From positions 124,001 to 188,000 of the forward strand of contig CAKSTR010000004.1 in the NCBI GenBank assembly GCA_934500835.1: a stretch of 64,000 nucleotides of DNA, read 5' to 3'. Below are positions 57,247 through 64,000 of the stretch, one piece after another. This stretch comes from an uncultured Paracoccaceae bacterium. GTDB lineage: Bacteria > Pseudomonadota > Alphaproteobacteria > Rhodobacterales > Rhodobacteraceae. Below the pieces are notes generated by a model, which made no database searches, was not told the DNA's origin, and saw nothing but the letters and a program-made list of their open reading frames with translations. The position numbers and the translations under genes are program-made. Within the stretch, counting starts at the first letter, position 1, and each line of letters begins with the position of its first letter.

Positions 57247-57985
57247 GCCGAAAGTCCTGCTTCTGGGCGGCACGCAAGAGGCGATGGCTATCGCCCGCCG
57301 GCTGGCCGGGGACGGGGTGGATGCGCTCTACTCCTATGCCGGCCGCACCACTGCGCCCGAGGCCCCGCCGCTGCCCCACCGCATCGGCGGCTTCGGCGGC
57401 CCCGAAGGTCTGGCCGCCTTCCTGCGCGACACGGGCATCCGCGCGGTGATCGACGCGACGCATCCTTTCGCGGCTGGGATGAGCCGCAACGCCCTTGCCG
57501 CCTGCGCCGCCGAAGGCGTGCCGCTGATCGCGCTGGAGCGCGCCCCTTGGGTCGAGGAACCCGGCGACCAATGGAGCCGGGTGCCCGACATCGCCGCCGC
57601 CGTTCGCGCCCTGCCCGTTGACCCGACCCGCATCTTCCTTGCCATCGGCCGGCAGACCCTTGCGCCCTTTGCCGCGCGCGATCACCGCTATCTTCTGCGG
57701 CTGGTCGATGCCCCCGCTGCCGATCCCCTGCCGGGCGCCACCGTCATCGTGGACCGCGGCCCCTTCACCCTTGCCGGCGACCTTGCCCTGATGCAGCGCG
57801 AAGGCGTGCAGCTGATCGTGGCCAAGAACGCCGGCGGCAGCGGGGCTTCCGCCAAGATCGAAGCCGCCCGCCGGCTGCGCCTTCCCGTGGTGATGATCGA
57901 CCGCCCAGCAATCCCGCCCCGCAGGGTGGCGGTCTCGGTCGATGAGGTGATGGTCTGGCTTCATGGCGCGGACCTCGGGGTATAG
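57245..57985 (+). CDS. cobK: precorrin-6A reductase, inverted within the cob operon
   Basis: NADPH-dependent reduction of precorrin-6A to precorrin-6B. It has 246 residues, with LLLGGTQEAMAIARRLAG at the N-terminus, VIDATHPFAAGMSRNA and VAKNAGGSGASAKIEAARRL as in CobK/CbiJ. A GGGGG-rich site precedes the ATG within cobL. It is the only cob gene here on the plus strand. Its start overlaps the cobL start and its last 25 bp overlap the cobJ end, so it is wholly embedded antisense to the long minus-strand transcript. Confidence 0.95.
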   Translation: MPKVLLLGGTQEAMAIARRLAGDGVDALYSYAGRTTAPEAPPLPHRIGGFGGPEGLAAFLRDTGIRAVIDATHPFAAGMSRNALAACAAEGVPLIALERAPWVEEPGDQWSRVPDIAAAVRALPVDPTRIFLAIGRQTLAPFAARDHRYLLRLVDAPAADPLPGATVIVDRGPFTLAGDLALMQREGVQLIVAKNAGGSGASAKIEAARRLRLPVVMIDRPAIPPRRVAVSVDEVMVWLHGADLGV

Positions 57986-58692
57986 ACCCAGGGGCCGACC
58001 CGCCGCGCCTGGCTGTTGCCGACCAGGACGACCGTGCGCATGTCGGCCATCTCGGGCACGGCGCTGCCAAGCGTGACGGTGCTGATCCGCTGCTCGGGGG
58101 TCGAGACCGCGCGGGCGAAGGTGATCAGCCGGTCCGGGCCGCAGGCATCGCGCAGGATCTCAAGCACGCGGGCAAAGCCCTCGGGGCGGGCGTTCGAGCG
58201 CGGGTTGTAGAAGGCCATGGCGAAATCCGCCTCGGCGGCAAGGCGCAGCCGGTGTTCGATGAGGTGCCACGGCTTCAGGTTGTCCGACAGGTTGATGGCG
58301 CAGAAATCATGCCCCAAAGGCGCGCCGGCGGCCGCGGCGGCGGCCAGCATGGCGGTGATCCCCGGCAGGACGCGGATCTCGGGCGGCGGGCCGGGCCAGG
58401 CCTCCAGCGCCTCGAACACCGCCGCAGCCATGGCAAAGACGCCCGGATCGCCCGAGGAGACGACGACCACCCTGCCCCCGCCGGCCGCCAGCTGCAGCGC
58501 GTGGGCAGCGCGGTCCAGTTCCTCGCGGTTGTCCGAAGGGTGCAGGGTCAGGCCGGGGCGCGGGGTGACACGGGCGACGTAAGGGATATATCCCAGCACA
58601 TCGGTGGCCTCGGCCAGCGCGGATGAGACTTCGGGCGTCACCAGCGCATCGGCGCCCGGGCCAAGGCCGGCGATGGTCAGAAGGCCGGTCAT
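57961..58692 (-). CDS. cobJ: precorrin-3B C17-methyltransferase
   Basis: Methylates C17 with ring contraction to precorrin-4. It has 243 residues. Motifs are IAGLGPGADALVTPEVSSAL, VVVVSSGDPGVFAMAAAVFE, CAINLSDNLKPW and the family-specific DFAMAFYNPRSNARP. VLVGNSQARRV is near the C-terminus. The start overlaps the cobI stop (ATGA). Its 3' end overlaps cobK on the other strand by 25 bp. Confidence 0.96.
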   Translation of the reverse strand: MTGLLTIAGLGPGADALVTPEVSSALAEATDVLGYIPYVARVTPRPGLTLHPSDNREELDRAAHALQLAAGGGRVVVVSSGDPGVFAMAAAVFEALEAWPGPPPEIRVLPGITAMLAAAAAAGAPLGHDFCAINLSDNLKPWHLIEHRLRLAAEADFAMAFYNPRSNARPEGFARVLEILRDACGPDRLITFARAVSTPEQRISTVTLGSAVPEMADMRTVVLVGNSQARRVGPWVYTPRSAP

Positions 58693-59420
58693 TCCGGCAT
58701 CTCCGGCCGGCGGCCCTGACCATGCACCAGCACGATCGCGAAATAGGGGCAGTCGGCGTCATCGACCGTCGCCAGCCGCTGCACCCGCTGGCCGGGCATG
58801 GTGCCCCGCTCGACCAGCCAGGCGGCGTCCAACCGGCCCGCCCGCGCCAGCGCGCGCCGCACTTTCGGCAGGTTGCGCCCGGTCTTCATCACCACCAGCG
58901 CATCGGCGGCGGCGGCATGGCGGGCCAGATCCTCCTCGGGCAGCGTTCCCATCAGGACCGAGAGCACATCGTCGCCCCAGGTGATCGGCAATCCGGTGGC
59001 GTGCCAGCAGCCCGCCATGCCGGGGATGCCGGGCACCACCTCGACCTGCGCGCGGCCCTGCAGGCGGGAATGCAGATGCATGAAGCTGCCGTAAAGGAAG
59101 GGATCGCCCTCGCACAGGATCACCACCTCATGCCGTTCGGCCAGGGCGGCCAGCCGGTCGGCCCAGCCGTCGTAAAAGCCGGCCAGCAGGCGCACATAGT
59201 CCGGGCTGTCGAAGGGGATTTCCGTGGTGACCGGATATTCCATCGCCAGTTCAATGACATCCGGGCGCAGCATGCCCTCGACGATGCGCCTTGCCTGCCC
59301 CTGCCGCCCGGGCTTGCGGAAATGCGCGATATGGCTGGCCGCGCGGATCAGCCGGTCGGAGCGGACCGACAGCAGATCCGGGTCGCCGGGGCCAAGGCCC
59401 GCACAGATGATCCGGCCCAT
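58689..59420 (-). CDS. cobI: precorrin-2 C20-methyltransferase
   Basis: Methylates precorrin-2 at C20 to precorrin-3A. It has 243 residues. It begins MGRIICAGLGPGDPDLLSVRSDRL and holds VVILCEGDPFLYGSFMHLHSRL and VVPGIPGMAGCWHATGLPI. Upstream in-frame sequence belongs to cobH in another frame and is rejected. The start lies 2 bp from the cobH stop, and its stop overlaps the cobJ start. Confidence 0.96.
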   Translation of the reverse strand: MGRIICAGLGPGDPDLLSVRSDRLIRAASHIAHFRKPGRQGQARRIVEGMLRPDVIELAMEYPVTTEIPFDSPDYVRLLAGFYDGWADRLAALAERHEVVILCEGDPFLYGSFMHLHSRLQGRAQVEVVPGIPGMAGCWHATGLPITWGDDVLSVLMGTLPEEDLARHAAAADALVVMKTGRNLPKVRRALARAGRLDAAWLVERGTMPGQRVQRLATVDDADCPYFAIVLVHGQGRRPEMPE

Positions 59421-59422
59421 GG

Positions 59423-60052
59423 TCACTCCTTCCGGCTGGCAAGGGCGTTGACGGCGGCCACGGTGATGGCCGATCCGCCCAGGCGGCCGCGCACGATCAG
59501 GGCGGGGCACGGGGCGGCCTCCATCAGCGCCTCCTTCGACTCGGCGGCACCGATGAAGCCCACCGGGCAGCCGATGATGGCGGCGGGGCGCGGGCAGGCC
59601 GGGTCCTCCAGCATGTTCAGCAGGTGGAAAAGGGCTGTCGGCGCATTGCCGATGGCCACCACGGACCCCGCCAGATGCGGGCGCCAAAGCTCAAGGGCCG
59701 CGGCGGATCTGGTGTTGCCCATCCGCGCGGCCATGCCGGAAACCGATGGATCGTGCAGGGTGCAGATCACCTCATTGCCCGCCGGAAGCCGCGGCCGGGT
59801 GATCCCTTCCGAGACCATCCGCGCATCGCAAAGGATCGGCGCGCCGGCCTCAAGTGCTTCGCGCGCCGCGATGGCCATGCCGGGGGTAAAGGCGATGTGG
59901 TCCTCAAGCCCCACCATCCCGGCGGCATGGATCATGCGCACGGCGACCAGCTCTTCCTCGGGGGTGAAGCGGGCAAGGCTGGCCTCGGCCCGGATGGTGG
60001 CGAAGGACTGGCGGTAGATCTCGGCGCCATCGGTCATGTAGCTGTAGGGCAT
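59423..60052 (-). CDS. cobH: precorrin-8X methylmutase
   Basis: Moves the C11 methyl of precorrin-8X to C12, forming hydrogenobyrinate. It has 209 residues. Recognisable parts are YSYMTDGAEIYRQSFATIRAEA, RMIHAAGMVGLEDHIAFTPG, GAPILCDARMVSEGI and IIGCPVGFIGAAESKEAL, which contains the product-binding loop. The ATG overlaps the cobG stop by one base. Confidence 0.97.
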   Translation of the reverse strand: MPYSYMTDGAEIYRQSFATIRAEASLARFTPEEELVAVRMIHAAGMVGLEDHIAFTPGMAIAAREALEAGAPILCDARMVSEGITRPRLPAGNEVICTLHDPSVSGMAARMGNTRSAAALELWRPHLAGSVVAIGNAPTALFHLLNMLEDPACPRPAAIIGCPVGFIGAAESKEALMEAAPCPALIVRGRLGGSAITVAAVNALASRKE

Positions 60053-61185
60053 CAGGGCTGTCCGGTCAGAAGGTCGGGAAGGTCTGCGGCCGCATGGATC
60101 GGGCCGGGGTCGGAGGCGCGTCCCTGCCGGATCAGGGCAAAGCCCCCGGCGGTGGCCGTCAGGGTCAGATCGGCGGCGGCGGGATGGGCGCAGCCCTTGG
60201 CGCAGCCCGAGACATGCAGCACCCGCCCCTGCGGCACATGGGCGGCCAGCGCCCGGGCAAGGCCCCGCGTCGGTTGCAGCGCCTGCGGGCAGCCCGGCGC
60301 GCCCGTGCAGGCCACGACCCGCAGGAGCGGATCGGCGGGATCGGTGATCAGGCCGGGAAGGTCGGGCATCTGCCTGGCCCCTTCCACCAGCAGCATCCGC
60401 CAGGGCGTCAGGCGCAGGTCGTGGCCAAGGGCGGCAAGGGCTGCCAGCGTGGCGGCCCCGGTCTGACCGAAGGCGATGCCCACCAGCGCGCCCTCGGCCC
60501 GCAGTTCCGGCGCCGGCTGGGCGGCCACCAGCGCGGGTGCTGCATCCCCCCGCAGATCCGGCGGCGGCAGGAGGCCGCGCGCGATCAGCGCCGCCATACG
60601 CCCCCGTCCGGCCGAGACGCCGCCCGCCGCAACGAACCAGCGCGCCAACGCCACGGCTTTCGCAGGGGCTTCGGCTTCGGTAAGGCGCAGGCCGGCCGGC
60701 AGGCCATCGGCGCGCAGGATCAGCCCGCCGCCTGCCGCACCCTCGATGCGGATGTCGCCGGGGGTGCGGGCCAGCCAGCGCCGCGGGCCGGGGTCCAGCA
60801 CGAAGCCGAACTTCGCCGGCAGCTCGGGAGCTTCGGCCAGCGCCGCCTCAAGGGCTGCCGCAAGGGCATCGGCAGGGACGAAGGGCGCGACGGTGATGTT
60901 GCGCCTTGTCTCGGCCGCAAGGTCGCGGTCGATCAGGCCAAGGCCGGCAAGATCGGCGATCAGCGGCAGATGGCGGACCGCCGTGATCCCGCGCAACTGA
61001 ACGTTGCCCCTTGCGGAGAGATCGATCAGCCCGTTGCCATGCGCCGCGGCCGCCGTGGCAATCCCCGCCGCCTGCGCCGGTGTCAGCCGCCCCGCATGGG
61101 GCCGCACCCGCACCACCAGCCCGTCGCCCGATTGCATCGGCCGCAGCGCGCCCGGGCACCAGCCCTGAACGACCGGGGCGCTCAC
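60052..61185 (-). CDS. cobG: precorrin-3B synthase
   Basis: Oxygen-dependent hydroxylation and lactone formation that converts precorrin-3A to precorrin-3B, the step that marks the aerobic pathway. It has 377 residues, of the sulfite/nitrite-reductase-like fold. [4Fe-4S] ligands are visible as [12 protein letters not shown] and [15 protein letters not shown]. The start is GTG 61185, which overlaps the cobN stop as GTGA; an upstream ATG would lie deep in cobN. The next gene, cobH, is coupled. Confidence 0.94.
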   Translation of the reverse strand: MSAPVVQGWCPGALRPMQSGDGLVVRVRPHAGRLTPAQAAGIATAAAAHGNGLIDLSARGNVQLRGITAVRHLPLIADLAGLGLIDRDLAAETRRNITVAPFVPADALAAALEAALAEAPELPAKFGFVLDPGPRRWLARTPGDIRIEGAAGGGLILRADGLPAGLRLTEAEAPAKAVALARWFVAAGGVSAGRGRMAALIARGLLPPPDLRGDAAPALVAAQPAPELRAEGALVGIAFGQTGAATLAALAALGHDLRLTPWRMLLVEGARQMPDLPGLITDPADPLLRVVACTGAPGCPQALQPTRGLARALAAHVPQGRVLHVSGCAKGCAHPAAADLTLTATAGGFALIRQGRASDPGPIHAAADLPDLLTGQP

Positions 61186-64000
61186 AGCCGCTCGCCTTCG
61201 GTCAGGGCATTGCGCTGGCTGTGCCACAGGCCGGCGGCGCGCAGGGCGGCAAAGCGGTGACGCAGCGCGGCAAGGGCGGCGGGGTTCTCGGCCTGCATGA
61301 AGTCAACCACTTCGGCGCGGCCAAGGGTGGCGTCGTGGTAAAGGTCGAACAGATGCGGCGGCACCGCGCGGGCCAGATGGGCAAAGGCGCCAAGATTGTC
61401 CAGCGTGGCGGCGATCTCGGCAGCCCCCCGGAAGCCATGCCGCATCATCCCCGCCGCCCATGCCGGATTGGCGGCCCGGGCGCGCACGGTGCGGGCGATC
61501 TCTTCGGTCAGGGCGCGGGCCTGCGGTGCCCCGGGGCGCGTGGCGTCGATATGGTAAAGGGCTGCGGGCGCGGCCCCCAGCCGGGCGCGGGCCGCGGCAA
61601 AGCCCGCCTCATGCGCGGCATAGTCGGGAGCCATCAGAATGTCGGTCTCGGGCAGGTCCTGCACATGGGCGAAGGCGTCGGCCCCGCGCAGACGCGCCTC
61701 CAGCGCCGCCCGCGCCGGGGCGATGCCGCCCTGCGCGTCGATGGCGAAGGACGAGGCCGAAAGCCAGGCCTCTGCGGCCGCATCCCGGCCTTCGGGCCCA
61801 TAGTCGTCCACCGCCATGCCCAGCCCGAAAAGCCCGGGACGCGGGCCAAAGACCCTTGGCGCGGGGGTCAGATAGGGGTTGTCATCGCGCGCCTCCTCAC
61901 GCGACGCCAGCGTTTCGGCCCCCAGTTCGAACAACTGCGCCAGCCCCGGGAACACGTCGCGGAACAGGCCCGAGACCCGCAGCGTCACGTCGATCCTTGG
62001 CCGGCCAAGGATCGCCAGAGGGATCACCTCCACCCCCGTCACCCGGCCGGAAGCGGCATCCCACACCGGCACAAGGCCGGCCAGATGCAGCGCCATGGCG
62101 AATTCCTCGCCCGCCGTGCGCATCGAGGCCGATCCCCAGAGATCCACCACCACGCCGCGCGGCCAGTCGCCCTGATCCTGCAGATGGCGGCGCAACAGCT
62201 CCTCGGCCAGCTTGACCCCTTGCGCATGGGCCGCGGCCGAGGGCACCGCGCGGGGATCGACCGAGAACAGGTTGCGCCCGGTCGGCAGCACATCCGCCCG
62301 CCCGCGATGCGGCGAACCCGAAGGCCCGGGCTGCACGAAGCGGCCATCAAGGGCCGCCAGCAGGCCCGGCATCTCGCCCTGCCCCGCGCCGTAGACATGC
62401 AGCCCGTCGGCAAAGCGGCTGTCCTTCAGGTCGCAGACGAAACGGTCGATGCGGGTGATCGCCTCGGCCGGGGTGGCATCGGCGGCAAGGCCAAGGTCGC
62501 GGTCCAGGCCTGCCGCTGCGGCGGCCTCGCGGATGGCAAGGATCAGGCGCTGACGGCGCGAAGGGTCCAGCCCGTCGGCGGTGGAATATTCATCCAGCAG
62601 GCGCTCCAGCCCCTCAAGCGCGGGCGGCAGCGCGGAGGCCGCAAGGGGCGGCGGCAGGTGGCCGAGGGTGACGGCGCAAAGGCGGCGCTTGGCCTGAGCG
62701 GCCTCGCCGGGGTCGTTGACGATGAAGGGGTAGATCATCGGCAGATCGCGCTGCAAGGCCTCGGGCCAGCAGGTTTCGGACAGCGCGACAGCCTTGCCCG
62801 GCAGCCATTCCAGCGTGCCATGCGCGCCCATGTGGATCGCGGCATGCAGGCGCTGCGCCCGCAGCCAGAGGTAGAAGGCGGCATAGCCGTGGCATGGGGT
62901 GCGGGAAAGGTCGTGGTAATCGGTGGCACGGGCGGCGACCTCGCCCCGGTCGGGCTGCAGGGCGACCAGCACCGCGCCGCGCCGTGTCGCGGCGAAATGG
63001 AAGGCGCCGTCGCGGCAGGCCGGGTCGTCCTGCGGGGGGCCCCATGCCGCGGCCAGCGCCTCTTGCAGTCTTTGGGGCAGGCACGCCAGCGCCGCCTCGT
63101 ATTCCGCCAGCGGCCAGACCACCCTTTCGGACAGCAGCGCAGGCGCCAGCGCCGCACCGGGGGACGTGGCATAGCCCGCCCCCGCCAGCCCGGCCAGCAC
63201 CGCCTGGGCCGAAGCCAGCGCATCCAGCCCGACGGCATGGGCGATCTGGTCCGGGCGGCCGGGATAGGTGGACAGGATCAGCGCAAGGCTGCGCCCGCCC
63301 GCCGGGGTTTCGGCAAGGCGGTTCCAGCCCGCCGCACGGTCCAGCACCGCCTCGATCCGGGCCGGATCGGCACGATGGGCGAAGCGGCTGTATTGCAGAT
63401 CGGGGTCGCGCGCGCCGGGGGATTTGAAGCTGATCACCCCGGCGAAAAGGCGGCCATCCACTTCGGGCAACACGACATGCATCGCAAGGTCGGCGGGCGA
63501 CAGGCCCCGCTCGGCCGTCTCCCAGTCGCGCCGGCGCGCGGTGGAAAGGGCCAGCTGGAACACCGGGCAGCCAGGCCCATCCAGCGGCGAGACCCCGCCC
63601 TCGCGGGACGAAAAGGCGGTGGCGTTCCAGATCCAGCGGAGCGGCCTTCCCTTCAGCGCCTGCCCGACCCATTCGGCCGCGCCGGGGGCCTTCAGCGAGG
63701 GGGCGAAAAGCCCGTAAGCCGCGATGCCCCGGGCGCGGGCGGCGCGGAGCAGGCAGTCGATCGGGTCGGTATCGGCCGCGGTCAGGTAGCTGCGATAGAA
63801 GACCGCCACCGCCTCGGCCCCTTCCGGTGCGGGGATCACCCCGCGATCGGGGTCATACCAGCCGAACTCCGGCACCGTTTTCAGCCCCGGCACCGGCCCG
63901 GCGAACAGCCCCGCCGCCAGCGACAACTGCGCCAGCGCCGCCTGCGCCGCCACCGCCCCCCCGGCATCGCACAGCGCCTGCAACCTGCGCAGGGTCGAGA
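61182..64000 (-). CDS. cobN: cobaltochelatase large subunit CobN, C-terminal part
   Basis: Large subunit of the ATP-dependent CobNST chelatase that inserts cobalt into hydrogenobyrinate a,c-diamide. About 939 codons are present. The N-terminus (roughly 300 residues of an expected 1,250) lies beyond the right edge, and the frame is open there. Conserved blocks are [82 protein letters not shown] and [18 protein letters not shown]. It is first of the cob genes seen here; cobG follows with a GTGA overlap. Confidence 0.96.
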   Translation of the reverse strand, partial: STLRRLQALCDAGGAVAAQAALAQLSLAAGLFAGPVPGLKTVPEFGWYDPDRGVIPAPEGAEAVAVFYRSYLTAADTDPIDCLLRAARARGIAAYGLFAPSLKAPGAAEWVGQALKGRPLRWIWNATAFSSREGGVSPLDGPGCPVFQLALSTARRRDWETAERGLSPADLAMHVVLPEVDGRLFAGVISFKSPGARDPDLQYSRFAHRADPARIEAVLDRAAGWNRLAETPAGGRSLALILSTYPGRPDQIAHAVGLDALASAQAVLAGLAGAGYATSPGAALAPALLSERVVWPLAEYEAALACLPQRLQEALAAAWGPPQDDPACRDGAFHFAATRRGAVLVALQPDRGEVAARATDYHDLSRTPCHGYAAFYLWLRAQRLHAAIHMGAHGTLEWLPGKAVALSETCWPEALQRDLPMIYPFIVNDPGEAAQAKRRLCAVTLGHLPPPLAASALPPALEGLERLLDEYSTADGLDPSRRQRLILAIREAAAAAGLDRDLGLAADATPAEAITRIDRFVCDLKDSRFADGLHVYGAGQGEMPGLLAALDGRFVQPGPSGSPHRGRADVLPTGRNLFSVDPRAVPSAAAHAQGVKLAEELLRRHLQDQGDWPRGVVVDLWGSASMRTAGEEFAMALHLAGLVPVWDAASGRVTGVEVIPLAILGRPRIDVTLRVSGLFRDVFPGLAQLFELGAETLASREEARDDNPYLTPAPRVFGPRPGLFGLGMAVDDYGPEGRDAAAEAWLSASSFAIDAQGGIAPARAALEARLRGADAFAHVQDLPETDILMAPDYAAHEAGFAAARARLGAAPAALYHIDATRPGAPQARALTEEIARTVRARAANPAWAAGMMRHGFRGAAEIAATLDNLGAFAHLARAVPPHLFDLYHDATLGRAEVVDFMQAENPAALAALRHRFAALRAAGLWHSQRNALTEGERL

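Noticed and set aside
52906-64000. Cobalamin riboswitch in the cob cluster
   Set aside because: Genes overlap throughout and leave no leader. The expected place upstream of cobN or cobW is outside the window.

Overview
The window comes from a high-GC alphaproteobacterium, most likely of the Rhodobacteraceae/Paracoccaceae (Rhodobacter, Gemmobacter, Tabrizicola or Paracoccus-like). The evidence is: a recA gene with a GTTC-N7-GTTC LexA box; a CckA-type hybrid kinase with a CtrA-like box in front; an aglEFGAK alpha-glucoside operon; a zwf-pgl-pgi Entner-Doudoroff entry operon with a LacI-type operator; and the aerobic (cob) corrin-ring cluster. Genes are packed tightly, with many ATGA or TGATG overlaps. 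Nothing looks like a phage, insertion sequence or CRISPR array.

Layout. 0-2.3 kb: start of an NCS1-family permease (cut by the window edge), a class II glutamine amidotransferase and a DUF1330 protein. 2.3-12 kb: housekeeping genes alaS, recA, cckA, an RsmB-like rRNA methyltransferase and guaB, with a sulfotransferase-like gene. 12-16.8 kb: class I amidotransferase, TehA/SLAC1-type transporter, then a PhyH dioxygenase, a LysR regulator and a ureohydrolase that look like one metabolic module. 16.9-27.1 kb: a sugar regulon. aglEFGAK lies on the minus strand; aglR, a GH1 beta-glucosidase and glucokinase lie on the plus strand, separated by a 314-bp control region with two LacI-type operator candidates. 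27.2-34 kb: esterase, AlkA-type glycosylase, MFS transporter, squalene/phytoene-synthase-like protein, cimA and cysS, with an array of three abutting perfect palindromes between the last two. 34-47.2 kb: PLP decarboxylase, TPM-domain membrane protein, small beta-barrel protein, ABC-F ATPase, membrane protein of unknown role, cupin plus corrinoid-activation (ASKHA/2Fe-2S) protein, VWA protein with four repeat units, tRNA-Gly(CCC), CHAP-domain protein, RidA and a glycosyltransferase. 47.3-51.9 kb: pgi, pgl, zwf and an MgtC-like protein. 52.2-64 kb: cobN-G-H-I-J-(K)-L-E-M-B-A-F.

How the genes work together. The agl/GH1/glk block imports and splits glucosides and phosphorylates the glucose. The zwf-pgl-pgi block then feeds glucose-6-phosphate into the Entner-Doudoroff route. 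The cob cluster supplies the corrin ring up to hydrogenobyrinate a,c-diamide and the large subunit of the cobalt chelatase. cobK is inverted inside this operon, overlapping cobL start-to-start and cobJ end-to-end. The corrinoid activator at 40.6 kb suggests that the cell also uses corrinoid-dependent methyl transfer.

The most unusual features are the palindrome triplet at 32304-32371, the inverted and doubly overlapping cobK, the three copies of a terminator-like repeat (16.8, 40.0 and 47.2 kb), the PhyH-LysR-ureohydrolase module, and the CtrA box in front of cckA.
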